Source of the DNA: Marinobacter sp. ELB17
Lineage (GTDB): Bacteria > Pseudomonadota > Gammaproteobacteria > Pseudomonadales > Oleiphilaceae
DNA: 64,000 bases
Assembly: GCF_000169375.1 (NCBI RefSeq)
Contig: NZ_AAXY01000015.1
Coordinates: 26,438 to 90,437 of the forward strand
Direction: 5' to 3'
A model generated the notes under the pieces. The model was not told the DNA's origin, did no database searches, and saw only the letters and a program-made list of their open reading frames with translations. The translations under genes and the position numbers were made by a program. Shown here one piece after another: positions 45,601 to 53,680 of the stretch. How positions within the stretch are numbered: position 1 is the stretch's first letter; each line of letters begins with the position of its first letter.

Positions 45601-46090
45601 CGGGGTAAAGGTCACGCCAATAGCAGGCCCGTTCGCGGGCGAGCTTGGGTTTGTCTGACAGCATGGCCTTGGCGACATCGCCCATTTTGCCACCCGAGAG
45701 CATAATCAGGCCCTGGCTGCGGGCTTCCAGCCATTCGCGCTTAATGATGGGCTTGCCAAAACGCTGGCCTTCGGTATAACCCAGCGAAACAATTTCGGTC
45801 AGGTTCAGGTAACCGTCGTTATTACTGGCCAGCAGGGTTGTGCGAAAAGGGCTCTCTGGCTCGTCCGGGTTTTCGAACCACAAATCGGCGCCAATAATGG
45901 GTTTCACCCCAGCGCCAAGCGCGGCTTTATAAAATCGTACCAGCGAGAACATATTGGACTGTTCGGTGAGCCCAACGGCAGGCATACCCAGCTCCACCAC
46001 ACGTTTGATCAACGGCTTTACCCGTACCAAGCCATCCACCAAGGAATGTTCAGAGTGAATGCGAAGATGTACAAAGGTCTGGGCAGTCAT
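42605..46090 (-). CDS. dnaE: DNA polymerase III subunit alpha
   Basis: The 1161-aa replicative C-family polymerase has an N-terminal PHP domain (HLRIHSEHSLVDGLVRV), the catalytic palm with PDFDVDFCMEGRD (two of the metal-binding aspartates) and GRGSGAGSLVAYAQ. The helix-hairpin-helix/OB region lies near the C terminus (VAGLVVAQRTMKTRTGSTM). Length matches E. coli DnaE (1160 aa). Confidence 0.98.
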   Translation of the reverse strand: MTAQTFVHLRIHSEHSLVDGLVRVKPLIKRVVELGMPAVGLTEQSNMFSLVRFYKAALGAGVKPIIGADLWFENPDEPESPFRTTLLASNNDGYLNLTEIVSLGYTEGQRFGKPIIKREWLEARSQGLIMLSGGKMGDVAKAMLSDKPKLARERACYWRDLYPGSFYLELQRTGRAGDEDCLHLNVALAAELGLPVVATNDVHFIYAEDFEAHEARVCIGESRTLDDPRRDRRFSDQQHLRSAEEMIELFADIPEAVENTLAIARRCSVTVRMGEYFLPNYPVPEGMTMNDYFRRVSEEGLEDRLAKTLPKDDPDYDSKRQAYYDRLKFELDIIIQMGFPGYFLIVMDFIKWAKNNGVPVGPGRGSGAGSLVAYAQLITDLDPLQYDLLFERFLNPERVSMPDFDVDFCMEGRDRVIAYVAEKYGREAVSQIITFGTMAAKAVVRDVARVQGKSYGLADKLSKMIPFEVGMTLAKAVEQEPSLKEFLAQDEEAQEIWEMAIKLEGVCRNAGKHAGGVVIAPTKITDFSPLYCDDDGGSLVTQFDKNDVEDAGLVKFDFLGLRTLTIIDWALKMINPRREKRGLKPLDISEIPLDDPASFVMLKKAETTAVFQLESRGMKDLIRRLQPDSLEDMIALVALFRPGPLQSGMVDDFIDRKHGKQPMSFPHPDYQYEGLKPVLEPTYGVILYQEQVMQIAQVMGGYSLGNADMLRRAMGKKKPEEMAKQKQFFLDGCAGNNIDKALAENIFDLVEKFAGYGFNKSHSAAYALVSYQTLWLKAHYTAEFMAAVLTADMQNTDKVVTLVEECRSLKLDLVLPDVSTSEYAFTANDDGQVVYGLGAIKGLGEGPIDSIVTARKENGPFTDLFDFCRRVDLKKVNKRALEAMIRAGAMDKLGAGRAQLMASIEKAILQAGQQSRNEAAGMVDMFGDMLETAADVDAYTDVADIREWPEKKRLKGEKDTLGLYLTGHPFDEYEREVRRFVRSSIADLKPNKSPQRVAGLVVAQRTMKTRTGSTMCFITLDDRSGRIEATLFSEAFFENRELLQSDQVIVVEGQVSHDDYSGQMKMRVNSVMDVASARQQFSRGLQLKLNESQLGNGLLDSLEQLLAPHRCEGSPVWIEYTSPAASTRIELGSSWRVEPNDSLLLELKYLVGDHSVELVYD

Positions 46091-46158
46091 TGCAGATAAT
46101 CCTGATTAAAGCGGAAATACGAATAACACACATAAAACTGGTCGCTATCAGCGGCCAT

Positions 46159-46635
46159 TCACAGGCCGATGGCGGCGCGAATACTGGCCTGGGTCTGCTC
46201 GCCAAACAGCACCTGCTGTAATTCGCCCTGCGGGTTTATAACCAGCGTAGCCGGCAATGCAATCGGCGTTTGCCAGCCAAACTGCGGGCCCGGGTCCTGG
46301 TTCAGCAGATCAAAGCCAATAGCCATGCGCTCGCCCAGCTGGCGCAGTTCGGCACCGCTGATACCATCAAAGTTAACGCCTAGCACAGTGATAGCCGGGT
46401 TCTGGCTCAAGGCATTCAGTTCGGGAATTTCCTTCAGGCAGGGCTTACACCACTCGGCCCAGTAATTCACCAATACCCATTGCCCGCGCAGATCGCTCCA
46501 CACAAGTGGCGCGCCTTCATTGCGCTCCAGCTCAATCTTGCTACAACCCGCCAGCGCAACCATCGCGGCAAACAAACATCCAATAGCCGCCAGGCGGCTG
46601 GTATTAAGGGCAAAACCGGTCACAGGGTATTGCAA
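46159..46635 (-). CDS. TlpA-like thioredoxin-fold lipoprotein
   Basis: The 158-aa protein has a signal with lipobox VALAGC (about residues 25-30) and a TlpA/ResA-type thioredoxin domain with the redox-active WAEWCKPCLKEIP and the cis-Pro region IALPATLVI. It should act in periplasmic thiol-disulfide exchange; its partner is unknown. Initiation is at TTG (46635), supported by a strong AGGAGG seven bases upstream (46643-46648). It is divergent from arsC. Confidence 0.88.
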   Translation of the reverse strand: MQYPVTGFALNTSRLAAIGCLFAAMVALAGCSKIELERNEGAPLVWSDLRGQWVLVNYWAEWCKPCLKEIPELNALSQNPAITVLGVNFDGISGAELRQLGERMAIGFDLLNQDPGPQFGWQTPIALPATLVINPQGELQQVLFGEQTQASIRAAIGL

Positions 46636-46737
46636 GCAAAGTCCTCCTGTTAAACTCCACGCCTACGAATTCACATTCGCACGCCACGCATCTATTATTA
46701 CGCACCTACAACCACGCACCCATAATCAGGCGAGAAG

Positions 46738-47735
<998 letters not shown>

Positions 47736-47778
47736 TCCGCTGTCGCGGAATCATCTTAAACAATTGCGGATTTCTGAC

Positions 47779-48138
47779 ATGTTGCGTAACCCAAAAGCAC
47801 TCATAACGGCACGTATTACTCTGGCACTCTATCTGGCCACTATCATTACCCTAGTGGTGACCACTTTTGTCCCGGGGCCGGAGGAAGGCGTCTCCATCAC
47901 CATGGTACTGGCAGTAAAACTGTTACCTCTGGTAGGTTTTATTGTGCCGGTGTATCGCGGCAACAGTCGCGCTTATATCTGGCTGTCCTTTGTTATCATT
48001 TTCTATTTCACCCAAGGCGTGGTGTCAGCCTGGCTCAGTGAGGGCGCTATCGGGCCGGTTATTACAACCGTGCTAACCTTCTTGCTGTTTACTGTGGCGA
48101 TGATTCATCTTAAGGCAAATCGGCCCGAGACGGCCTGA
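47779..48138 (+). CDS. DUF2069 family membrane protein
   Basis: The 119-aa protein has about four hydrophobic helices with the DUF2069 motif VLAVKLLPLVGFIVPVYRGNSRAYIWLSF (the core LLPLVGFIVPVYRG is diagnostic). It is a small inner-membrane protein of unknown function, commonly encoded next to wrbA in gammaproteobacteria. An in-frame TTG lies five codons upstream. Confidence 0.88.
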   Translation: MLRNPKALITARITLALYLATIITLVVTTFVPGPEEGVSITMVLAVKLLPLVGFIVPVYRGNSRAYIWLSFVIIFYFTQGVVSAWLSEGAIGPVITTVLTFLLFTVAMIHLKANRPETA

Positions 48139-48170
48139 GTGTTACTGACACGACACGTTTTTCCCTTCCG

Positions 48171-48455
48171 ATGACTGCAACGGACGCCCAGCCTACGGCT
48201 TCAGTGCGTCCCTGTGACAAACACCCGCCGACCAAAGTACAGCAGGCCGGAATACCGAAAGCCAGAGTACCGCAAACCAAGGTACCGCAGGCGCCGGCGA
48301 GAGCGGCGCTGACCCTGCGGGATATTTGCACGGCTTTGGTTAGCAGCGGCGACATTCCCGAGGACTTACGCCGTCATACCCAGGAGTTCTATCAGCTTGC
48401 CAGTTCAGTAGATAAAGCCAGCGTTAGGCGCTGTGTGTTAAGCGCATTCTGCTAA
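48171..48455 (+). CDS. Small hypothetical protein (94 aa)
   Basis: I do not recognise this gene. The first half is proline- and lysine-rich with a loose repeat (PTKVQQAG, PKARVPQ, TKVPQAP). The second half looks like a helical domain (LTLRDICTALVSSG, RRHTQEFYQLAS) ending in SAFC. No clear ribosome site precedes the ATG. It fits exactly between DUF2069 (+) and DUF3080 (-), which supports a real but fast-evolving gene; a spurious frame is possible. Confidence 0.4.
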   Translation: MTATDAQPTASVRPCDKHPPTKVQQAGIPKARVPQTKVPQAPARAALTLRDICTALVSSGDIPEDLRRHTQEFYQLASSVDKASVRRCVLSAFC

Positions 48456-48479
48456 GTACTGTTTGTTAATCAACACGCG

Positions 48480-49637
48480 CTACGCACCCGGGCGCAAGCC
48501 GCACTGTTCCAAAAGCTGCTGCCAGCCGAGGGTATGGTCGGCCACGGCCTTATCCAGATCACCCCACACGTTTGCACTTTCAGCATTGACACTCTCAACA
48601 TCAGCACTCTCAACACCGGCACTCTCAGCATGAACACTCTCAACACCGGCGTCGGCGGGCAAGGCGCGCGCCTGCCAGCGCTGAAAACTCTGCGGCATCA
48701 CGGCGGTTTGAATCTGCGCTAGCTGCGCCAACGGCTCCAGCAGTTCGATGCGGGCACGGCGCAGATCCGCCAGATACGGCTGCACCTTGCCGATGTAAAT
48801 ACTGAAAAACATACCCTGCACGATGGTGGACTGATTGTTGGGATTGCCATTCAAGCACAAGGGGCGCTGTGCCAACCGGCGTTCAATCACCTCTGTACCG
48901 TCATTCAGTCGCGCCGCCACCAACAGGGCACTGTTGATTAACTGGCCGGCGTGATACTCGGCCTGCCAACGCTGTTGCACGGCCCCGGCAAAGTCCAGAT
49001 TCTGCTCCAATTCGCCATTAAGAAGACTCCGCGCCGCGCGCTCTAACTGGGCGGCTTCACGGGCAAGGTCCGACAGCGGATTCTCGGCAATCACCGGATA
49101 AAATCCCTTACTGGTGGTAAACAGATTCTCGACCTCCTCGACACCCCAGGTTGCGTTCCAAAGCGCAATAGGCAGATTCTCGCGTTTACTACTTATGGCT
49201 TGCCGCAACGTGTCCTGCAGCTCTTCATCCCCATCATCAATGCTGCTTTGCAGGCATTTTCCAGCGCTGGCGATGAAACGCAGTTCGTACCGCAAACGGT
49301 TCAGCGGCTGCATAACCTTGCCCATGATGGAATTTTTCTCACCAACCACAAATTGCAGATCACAGCCGTAGAGCGACAGAAAGTCCAACATTCCGAGTTC
49401 CAGCTCGGGCATGTCCAGAACCCGTTCACGGCGGCGCGGCAAAATAGGGGCTGGGGCCAGCTCGCTGAACTGAGGGTCGGTCTCCAACACACGGCCCAGG
49501 CGCTCAACGTATTCGTCCATCATGGGCCGCACTTCATCAAACGGATTGCAAGCAGCGAGCAATATTGCTGCGAGCACCGTTAGAGAAGCCCTGATCGAGC
49601 TTTTGCCCGCTACTCCAAAGGCCCGGGGTATTTTCAT
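48480..49637 (-). CDS. DUF3080 family lipoprotein
   Basis: The 385-aa protein has a lipobox ILLAAC near residue 30 and matches DUF3080 (for example SLYGCDLQFVVGEKNSIMGKVM and LYVR-like stretches, then CLNGNPNNQSTIVQG). Function is unknown; it is presumably attached to a membrane on the periplasmic side. Near the C terminus it carries five imperfect pentapeptide repeats ending in ES (encoded by 48576-48650). Its ATG overlaps the TAA of the small lipoprotein gene upstream (TAATG). Confidence 0.85.
   Translation of the reverse strand: MKIPRAFGVAGKSSIRASLTVLAAILLAACNPFDEVRPMMDEYVERLGRVLETDPQFSELAPAPILPRRRERVLDMPELELGMLDFLSLYGCDLQFVVGEKNSIMGKVMQPLNRLRYELRFIASAGKCLQSSIDDGDEELQDTLRQAISSKRENLPIALWNATWGVEEVENLFTTSKGFYPVIAENPLSDLAREAAQLERAARSLLNGELEQNLDFAGAVQQRWQAEYHAGQLINSALLVAARLNDGTEVIERRLAQRPLCLNGNPNNQSTIVQGMFFSIYIGKVQPYLADLRRARIELLEPLAQLAQIQTAVMPQSFQRWQARALPADAGVESVHAESAGVESADVESVNAESANVWGDLDKAVADHTLGWQQLLEQCGLRPGA
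48576..48650. repeat. 15-bp tandem repeat x5 inside the DUF3080 gene
   Basis: Five contiguous 15-bp units (48576, 48591, 48606, 48621, 48636) share ACTCTCAACACCGGC; units three and five are identical and the others differ at a few positions. On the minus strand they encode pentapeptides such as AGVES, VNAES and ADVES. The unit length preserves the reading frame. Confidence 0.92.
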
Positions 49638-49843
49638 TACTTTACGACTTTTTCGCCGTCTTTATTAACCCAAATCGGGCGATCGCCATTACCCATTTTG
49701 CCGTTGGTGTCCCAGATTTCCCGATTTTCGGTGGTTTTTTCTATAGCGCCGTTATCTTCCCAGATTACGCGATCTTTGCAGCCCGCCAAGGCGATCAGCG
49801 AAACGATGATCAAAGCGGTTTTTTTTGTCAGCAGATAGGCCAT
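49637..49843 (-). CDS. Small hypothetical lipoprotein (68 aa)
   Basis: A short signal with lipobox LIALAGC is followed by about 46 residues containing three spaced Ile-Trp units (VIWEDNG, EIWDTNG, PIWVNKDG). GGAG precedes the ATG. I recognise no family. The stop overlaps the start of the DUF3080 lipoprotein gene, suggesting the two lipoproteins are made together. Confidence 0.7.
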   Translation of the reverse strand: MAYLLTKKTALIIVSLIALAGCKDRVIWEDNGAIEKTTENREIWDTNGKMGNGDRPIWVNKDGEKVVK

Positions 49844-49884
49844 ACACTTCTCCGGTTTATAGTTGAGGTTGCCATCGGCGACGC

Positions 49885-50469
49885 TTAATCGCGCCGGCCG
49901 TGAGCTTCCCTATTATTCTGTTTTTCGCGATCACTTTTGCGGATCATAACGTAAATGGCGCCGGTACTGCCGTGGTGCTTTTGTGTTGTATGAAACGCCA
50001 GCACCGGCTCCAATTCCGGTAACCACTTGGCAAGGTAACTTTTAAGCCAAGCGATACCGTCGCGGTTGCGTTCGCCTTTACCGTGTAGAATCGTTGCCGT
50101 GCGCAGATCATAGCGCATGCAGTCATTAACAAAGCCAAACACCTGGCGCCGGGCTTCGTCTACCGTCATCCCGTGCAAGTCCAGCTTGGCTTCGCTAGGG
50201 TAGTAACCCAGACGCAGTTTGCGAAACACGCCGTTCTGAACGCCGGGGCGTTTCCAGCTCAGAATGTCCTGAGCGGTCAAAGGCTCAACCATGTCCGCCG
50301 TGAGCGGATTAGTGTCTTTCAGCGGCAACGCGATGGCCGCCCGCTGGCGCTCCAGGTGGCCCGGGGTCAGCTCGCGAGGCACAACAACATCGGCTTTGTT
50401 TGGCCGTTTTATACGTTTCACATCGCCCATTTCAGCGAGAAAACGCAGTCGATCTTCTTTGGTAGTCAT
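49885..50469 (-). CDS. smrA: Smr-domain DNA endonuclease SmrA
   Basis: The 194-aa protein has a C-terminal Smr domain (LDLHGMTVDEARRQVFGFV, then ILHGKGERNRDGIAWLKSYL and HHGSTGAIYVMIRK) related to the nicking domain of MutS2, preceded by the short region common to SmrA/YdaL proteins. The ATG at 50469 is preferred; an upstream GTG at 50511 is in frame. The cellular role is not well defined. Confidence 0.9.
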   Translation of the reverse strand: MTTKEDRLRFLAEMGDVKRIKRPNKADVVVPRELTPGHLERQRAAIALPLKDTNPLTADMVEPLTAQDILSWKRPGVQNGVFRKLRLGYYPSEAKLDLHGMTVDEARRQVFGFVNDCMRYDLRTATILHGKGERNRDGIAWLKSYLAKWLPELEPVLAFHTTQKHHGSTGAIYVMIRKSDREKQNNREAHGRRD

Positions 50470-50597
50470 GACAATATTATCAATGGTTCCTAATGCGGTG
50501 AACTTTACCACTGGCCTGCGATGCCATAAAGTAATCCGGCGGCGCCTGCACTAGACTTTAACCAAATCCACCCGTCGTCGACAAAGTGAAACCGACT

Positions 50598-52514
50598 ATG
50601 GCAGCAGCCTCTCAAGACCAGAATCGCCCGCAAAATACCCGGGCCGTTATGGCTTTTCTAAAAAACCATCCGCCTTTCTCCAATATGGAAGAAGACCATC
50701 TAGCGCACTTTGCGGAGCATTCTACGCTACGTTTTTACGCTAATGACGAGGTGGTTTTGTCTACGGACGACGGCGTTGCTAAACAATTTTACGTTGTAAA
50801 GCAGGGTCGGATCCGTGGCGAGAGACTGAATAGCAGGGACGATCGCACCGAAACCACTTTCGAGATTGGCCTGGGGGACTGCTTTCCACTGGCCGCACTT
50901 GTGGGTGAGCGGTCTACCCGCACGCTGCACCGATCGGTGGGCGACACATTCTGCCTGAGCATCGAACATGACGCTTTTGTCAGCCTGTTTACCCAAAGCG
51001 ATACGTTCCGCGACTTTTGCCTGCGCGGCGTTAGCAGCCTTCTCGATCAGGTGAATCAACGCATACAGTCCGGCGCCATGGCGTCGATTGGTTCGAATTT
51101 TACTTTAGACTCGCCGCTGGAACGCTTCGCCCTGCGTAATCCCATTGTGTGCACACCCGACTTGCCCGTGCGCAAAGCTGTGGCGCGTATGCACGAAAAC
51201 AGCGTAGGCAGTATTGTGATCACCGACGACAACCGACATCCGGTGGGCATTTTCACATTGCGCGACTTGCGCACACTGATTGCCGAAGAAAAGGCCCCCC
51301 TGAGCGCTTCGATTCGGCAAGTTATGACACCGAACCCCTGCTCATTGTTGGCAAAAGAAAATGCCTTTGCAGCCGCCATGCTGATGGCGGAGCATCACTT
51401 TGCCCACATTTGTGTGGTGGACGACGAGAACAGATTGATTGGCGTTGTGTCAGAACGGGATCTGTTTGCACTGCAGCGGGTAGACCTGGTCAATCTAGCC
51501 CGCACCATCGGCACCGCAACTCACCTGCGCACCTTGGTTAGCCTGCGCGCGGATGTTTCGCGCCTGGTTGATTCGATGTTGGCCCACGGCGCCGATTCCG
51601 GCCAGATCGTAAAAATCATTACGACCCTGAACGACGTCACCGTGCGCCGTGTATTAGAACTGAACATCGCCAAAAACGATCCCGGCATACCGTTCACCTG
51701 GCTGGCGTTCGGCAGCGAGGGTCGCCAGGAGCAGACTCTGTTAACCGATCAGGACAACGGCATATTGTTCACCACGCCGGAAGGTATGACGGAAGATCAA
51801 GTGCGAGAGAAACTGCTGCCGTTCGCGCGCATCGTGAACGACGAGTTGGCGGAATGTGGGTTCACCTTGTGTAAGGGCAATATTATGGCCAGCAACCCGA
51901 AACTGTGTTTGAGCGGCGCCGAATGGGACGACTGGTTCGTGCGCTTTATTGATGCTTCGACACCGCAGAACCTGGTGTATTCGTCTATATTCCTCGACAT
52001 GCGCGCGGTTTTTGGTCCCGGCGAATCGTTGCACGAACTATTTCAGACAGCTCTGAAGCGCATCGGCAACAACCCGCTATTTCAGAAAATGCTGGCGGGC
52101 AACGCCTTTACCCGTAAGCCACCACTGACCATGTTCCGCAGCTTTCGCTATGTCAACGATGGTAAAAAACACGCGCTGGATCTGAAGCGTCAGGGCCTGG
52201 CACCCTTCGTCGAAGCCGTGCGGGTGTTCGCCCTGGCTAACGGTGTAGGGGCTGCGAATACCCTGGAGCGGATGGATGAACTGGCTCGCAAAGGTGTTTT
52301 CGACCCAAAAGATGCCAATGCCTGGAAAGAAGCCTACAGCCTGATACAGGCCATCCGTATGCGGGCACACAATGAAATGCTGGAAAACAAAGAACCGCTA
52401 ACCAACTACATTGATCCAGATGACCTGAACCCGCTGGACCGCCGAATACTCCGCGAATCTTTCCGCCAGGCCCAGCGCCTGCAACAGAAGCTGGAACTGG
52501 CGTACCAGCTCTAG
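50598..52514 (+). CDS. cNMP-binding/CBS/DUF294 nucleotidyltransferase-like protein
   Basis: The 638-aa protein has a cyclic nucleotide-binding-like domain (about 25-145), a tandem CBS pair (about 165-290, with VGSIVITDDNRHPVGIFTLRDL) and a DUF294 nucleotidyltransferase domain with AFGSEGRQEQTLLTDQDNG. A DUF294 C-terminal helical domain follows. The GSxGR...TDQD motif resembles GlnD-type nucleotidyltransferases, so protein nucleotidylation is plausible but unproven. Genes of this type commonly precede a DnaQ-like exonuclease and an acetate-type symporter, exactly as here. A GTG at 50586 is an alternative start. Confidence 0.9.
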   Translation: MAAASQDQNRPQNTRAVMAFLKNHPPFSNMEEDHLAHFAEHSTLRFYANDEVVLSTDDGVAKQFYVVKQGRIRGERLNSRDDRTETTFEIGLGDCFPLAALVGERSTRTLHRSVGDTFCLSIEHDAFVSLFTQSDTFRDFCLRGVSSLLDQVNQRIQSGAMASIGSNFTLDSPLERFALRNPIVCTPDLPVRKAVARMHENSVGSIVITDDNRHPVGIFTLRDLRTLIAEEKAPLSASIRQVMTPNPCSLLAKENAFAAAMLMAEHHFAHICVVDDENRLIGVVSERDLFALQRVDLVNLARTIGTATHLRTLVSLRADVSRLVDSMLAHGADSGQIVKIITTLNDVTVRRVLELNIAKNDPGIPFTWLAFGSEGRQEQTLLTDQDNGILFTTPEGMTEDQVREKLLPFARIVNDELAECGFTLCKGNIMASNPKLCLSGAEWDDWFVRFIDASTPQNLVYSSIFLDMRAVFGPGESLHELFQTALKRIGNNPLFQKMLAGNAFTRKPPLTMFRSFRYVNDGKKHALDLKRQGLAPFVEAVRVFALANGVGAANTLERMDELARKGVFDPKDANAWKEAYSLIQAIRMRAHNEMLENKEPLTNYIDPDDLNPLDRRILRESFRQAQRLQQKLELAYQL

Positions 52515-52529
52515 CCCCAGGGCCTGATT

Positions 52530-53228
52530 ATGATCGACTTTCTGAAGCAGTGGCTGGAGCGCAAAAAGCGTGGCGGTATAGACATCGGCAACCTGCCGAA
52601 CCCCAAAACGATTGGCAAACAGCCATTGGTGACTTCGCGATTAATCGTGCTTGATCTGGAAACCACAGGGCTGAACCCGGCCAAGGATCAGATGATCGCC
52701 ATAGGTGCCGTGGCCATCAACAACAATGCCATGCCGCTGGACGACCAGTTTGATCTAATACTGCGCCGGCCAGAGCTGGATATTCGTAAAACGGTACTGA
52801 TTCACGGTATTGGCCCCGAAGCGCTAACCGCCGGCCACGAAACCGAAGACGCTCTGTTGCACCTGTTGGACTGGATGAATGGCGACCCGATTCTGGCCTA
52901 TCATTCGGCGTTTGATCAGAAGTTTCTGGAAAAAACACTGCGAGCGGAACTCGGCTACGGCGAAAACCACATCTGGCTCGATGTCGCGGAGCTAATGCCT
53001 GCCTTTTTCCCCACCGCTAATAAGCAGCGCAAGGGCCTGGATAACTGGGCTGATACCTTTGGCTTGCAGGCCAGTGCGCGCCATCACGCGGCAGCTGACG
53101 CCATGGTAACCGCCGAGCTCACGCTAATTGCTCTCAACAAAGCGGCACAACAGGGCATTCACACTCTGGCCCAACTCAGCGACAAATTGCGTTACCAGCG
53201 CCGCCTGAGAAATATGCAACGGTTTTAG
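52530..53228 (+). CDS. DnaQ-like 3'-5' exonuclease (DEDDh)
   Basis: The 232-aa protein contains all three exonuclease motifs: Exo I LDLETTGLNP (Asp and Glu), Exo II AYHSAFDQKFLE (Asp) and Exo III HHAAADAMVTAEL (His and Asp). It is not the dnaQ of the replisome by context; it is adjacent to the DUF294 gene (15-bp gap), a pairing repeated in many gammaproteobacteria. The substrate is unknown. Confidence 0.9.
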   Translation: MIDFLKQWLERKKRGGIDIGNLPNPKTIGKQPLVTSRLIVLDLETTGLNPAKDQMIAIGAVAINNNAMPLDDQFDLILRRPELDIRKTVLIHGIGPEALTAGHETEDALLHLLDWMNGDPILAYHSAFDQKFLEKTLRAELGYGENHIWLDVAELMPAFFPTANKQRKGLDNWADTFGLQASARHHAAADAMVTAELTLIALNKAAQQGIHTLAQLSDKLRYQRRLRNMQRF

Positions 53229-53411
53229 CAGCGCCATTTGCAAAGCCATGGCCCATATCGAGCTGAAGCGTCTGCGCCAGCTCTCAAATTTCAACCGTAA
53301 ACCCGTCAAAATCCAGAATTTTAGACCTTTTGCCAATATCACTGAGGCTCGCATTGCAGCAAAGTCAATGAGGTAATACCGCAAACTCCACAATAATAAC
53401 AGGAGTACTCT

Positions 53412-53675
53412 ATGTCAGGTCATAGCGAAAACGCTGAGCAGTACTGGAAGGCGAACCTCCGCCTGATTTACGGAAGCCTTATTATATGGGCTTTGGTTTC
53501 ATACGGTTTTGGCATTCTGCTTCGCCCCATGCTGTCTGGCATCGCGGTTGGCGGAACCGATCTTGGTTTTTGGTTTGCCCAACAAGGATCCATTCTCACA
53601 TTTATCGTTTTGATCTTTTTCTATGCCTGGCGCATGAACAAGCTTGACGAAAAATTCGGCGTAGGCGAGGAATAA
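53412..53675 (+). CDS. DUF4212 symporter small subunit
   Basis: The 87-aa protein with two membrane helices matches DUF4212, the putative small subunit that accompanies a subfamily of sodium:solute symporters. AGGAG precedes its ATG and the symporter gene starts 5 bp after its stop. The 183 bp upstream contain no gene; a promoter is expected there but I cannot point to a convincing one. Confidence 0.92.
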   Translation: MSGHSENAEQYWKANLRLIYGSLIIWALVSYGFGILLRPMLSGIAVGGTDLGFWFAQQGSILTFIVLIFFYAWRMNKLDEKFGVGEE

Positions 53676-53680
53676 TAACA

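Noticed and set aside
47737..47750. Hairpin TCCGC-TGTC-GCGGA after wrbA
   Set aside because: The stem is 5 bp with no following T-tract, and the next gene is on the same strand; not convincing as a terminator.
53229..53411. Possible sigma-54 promoter before DUF4212
   Set aside because: TGGCCC is present but the GC element at the right spacing is missing.
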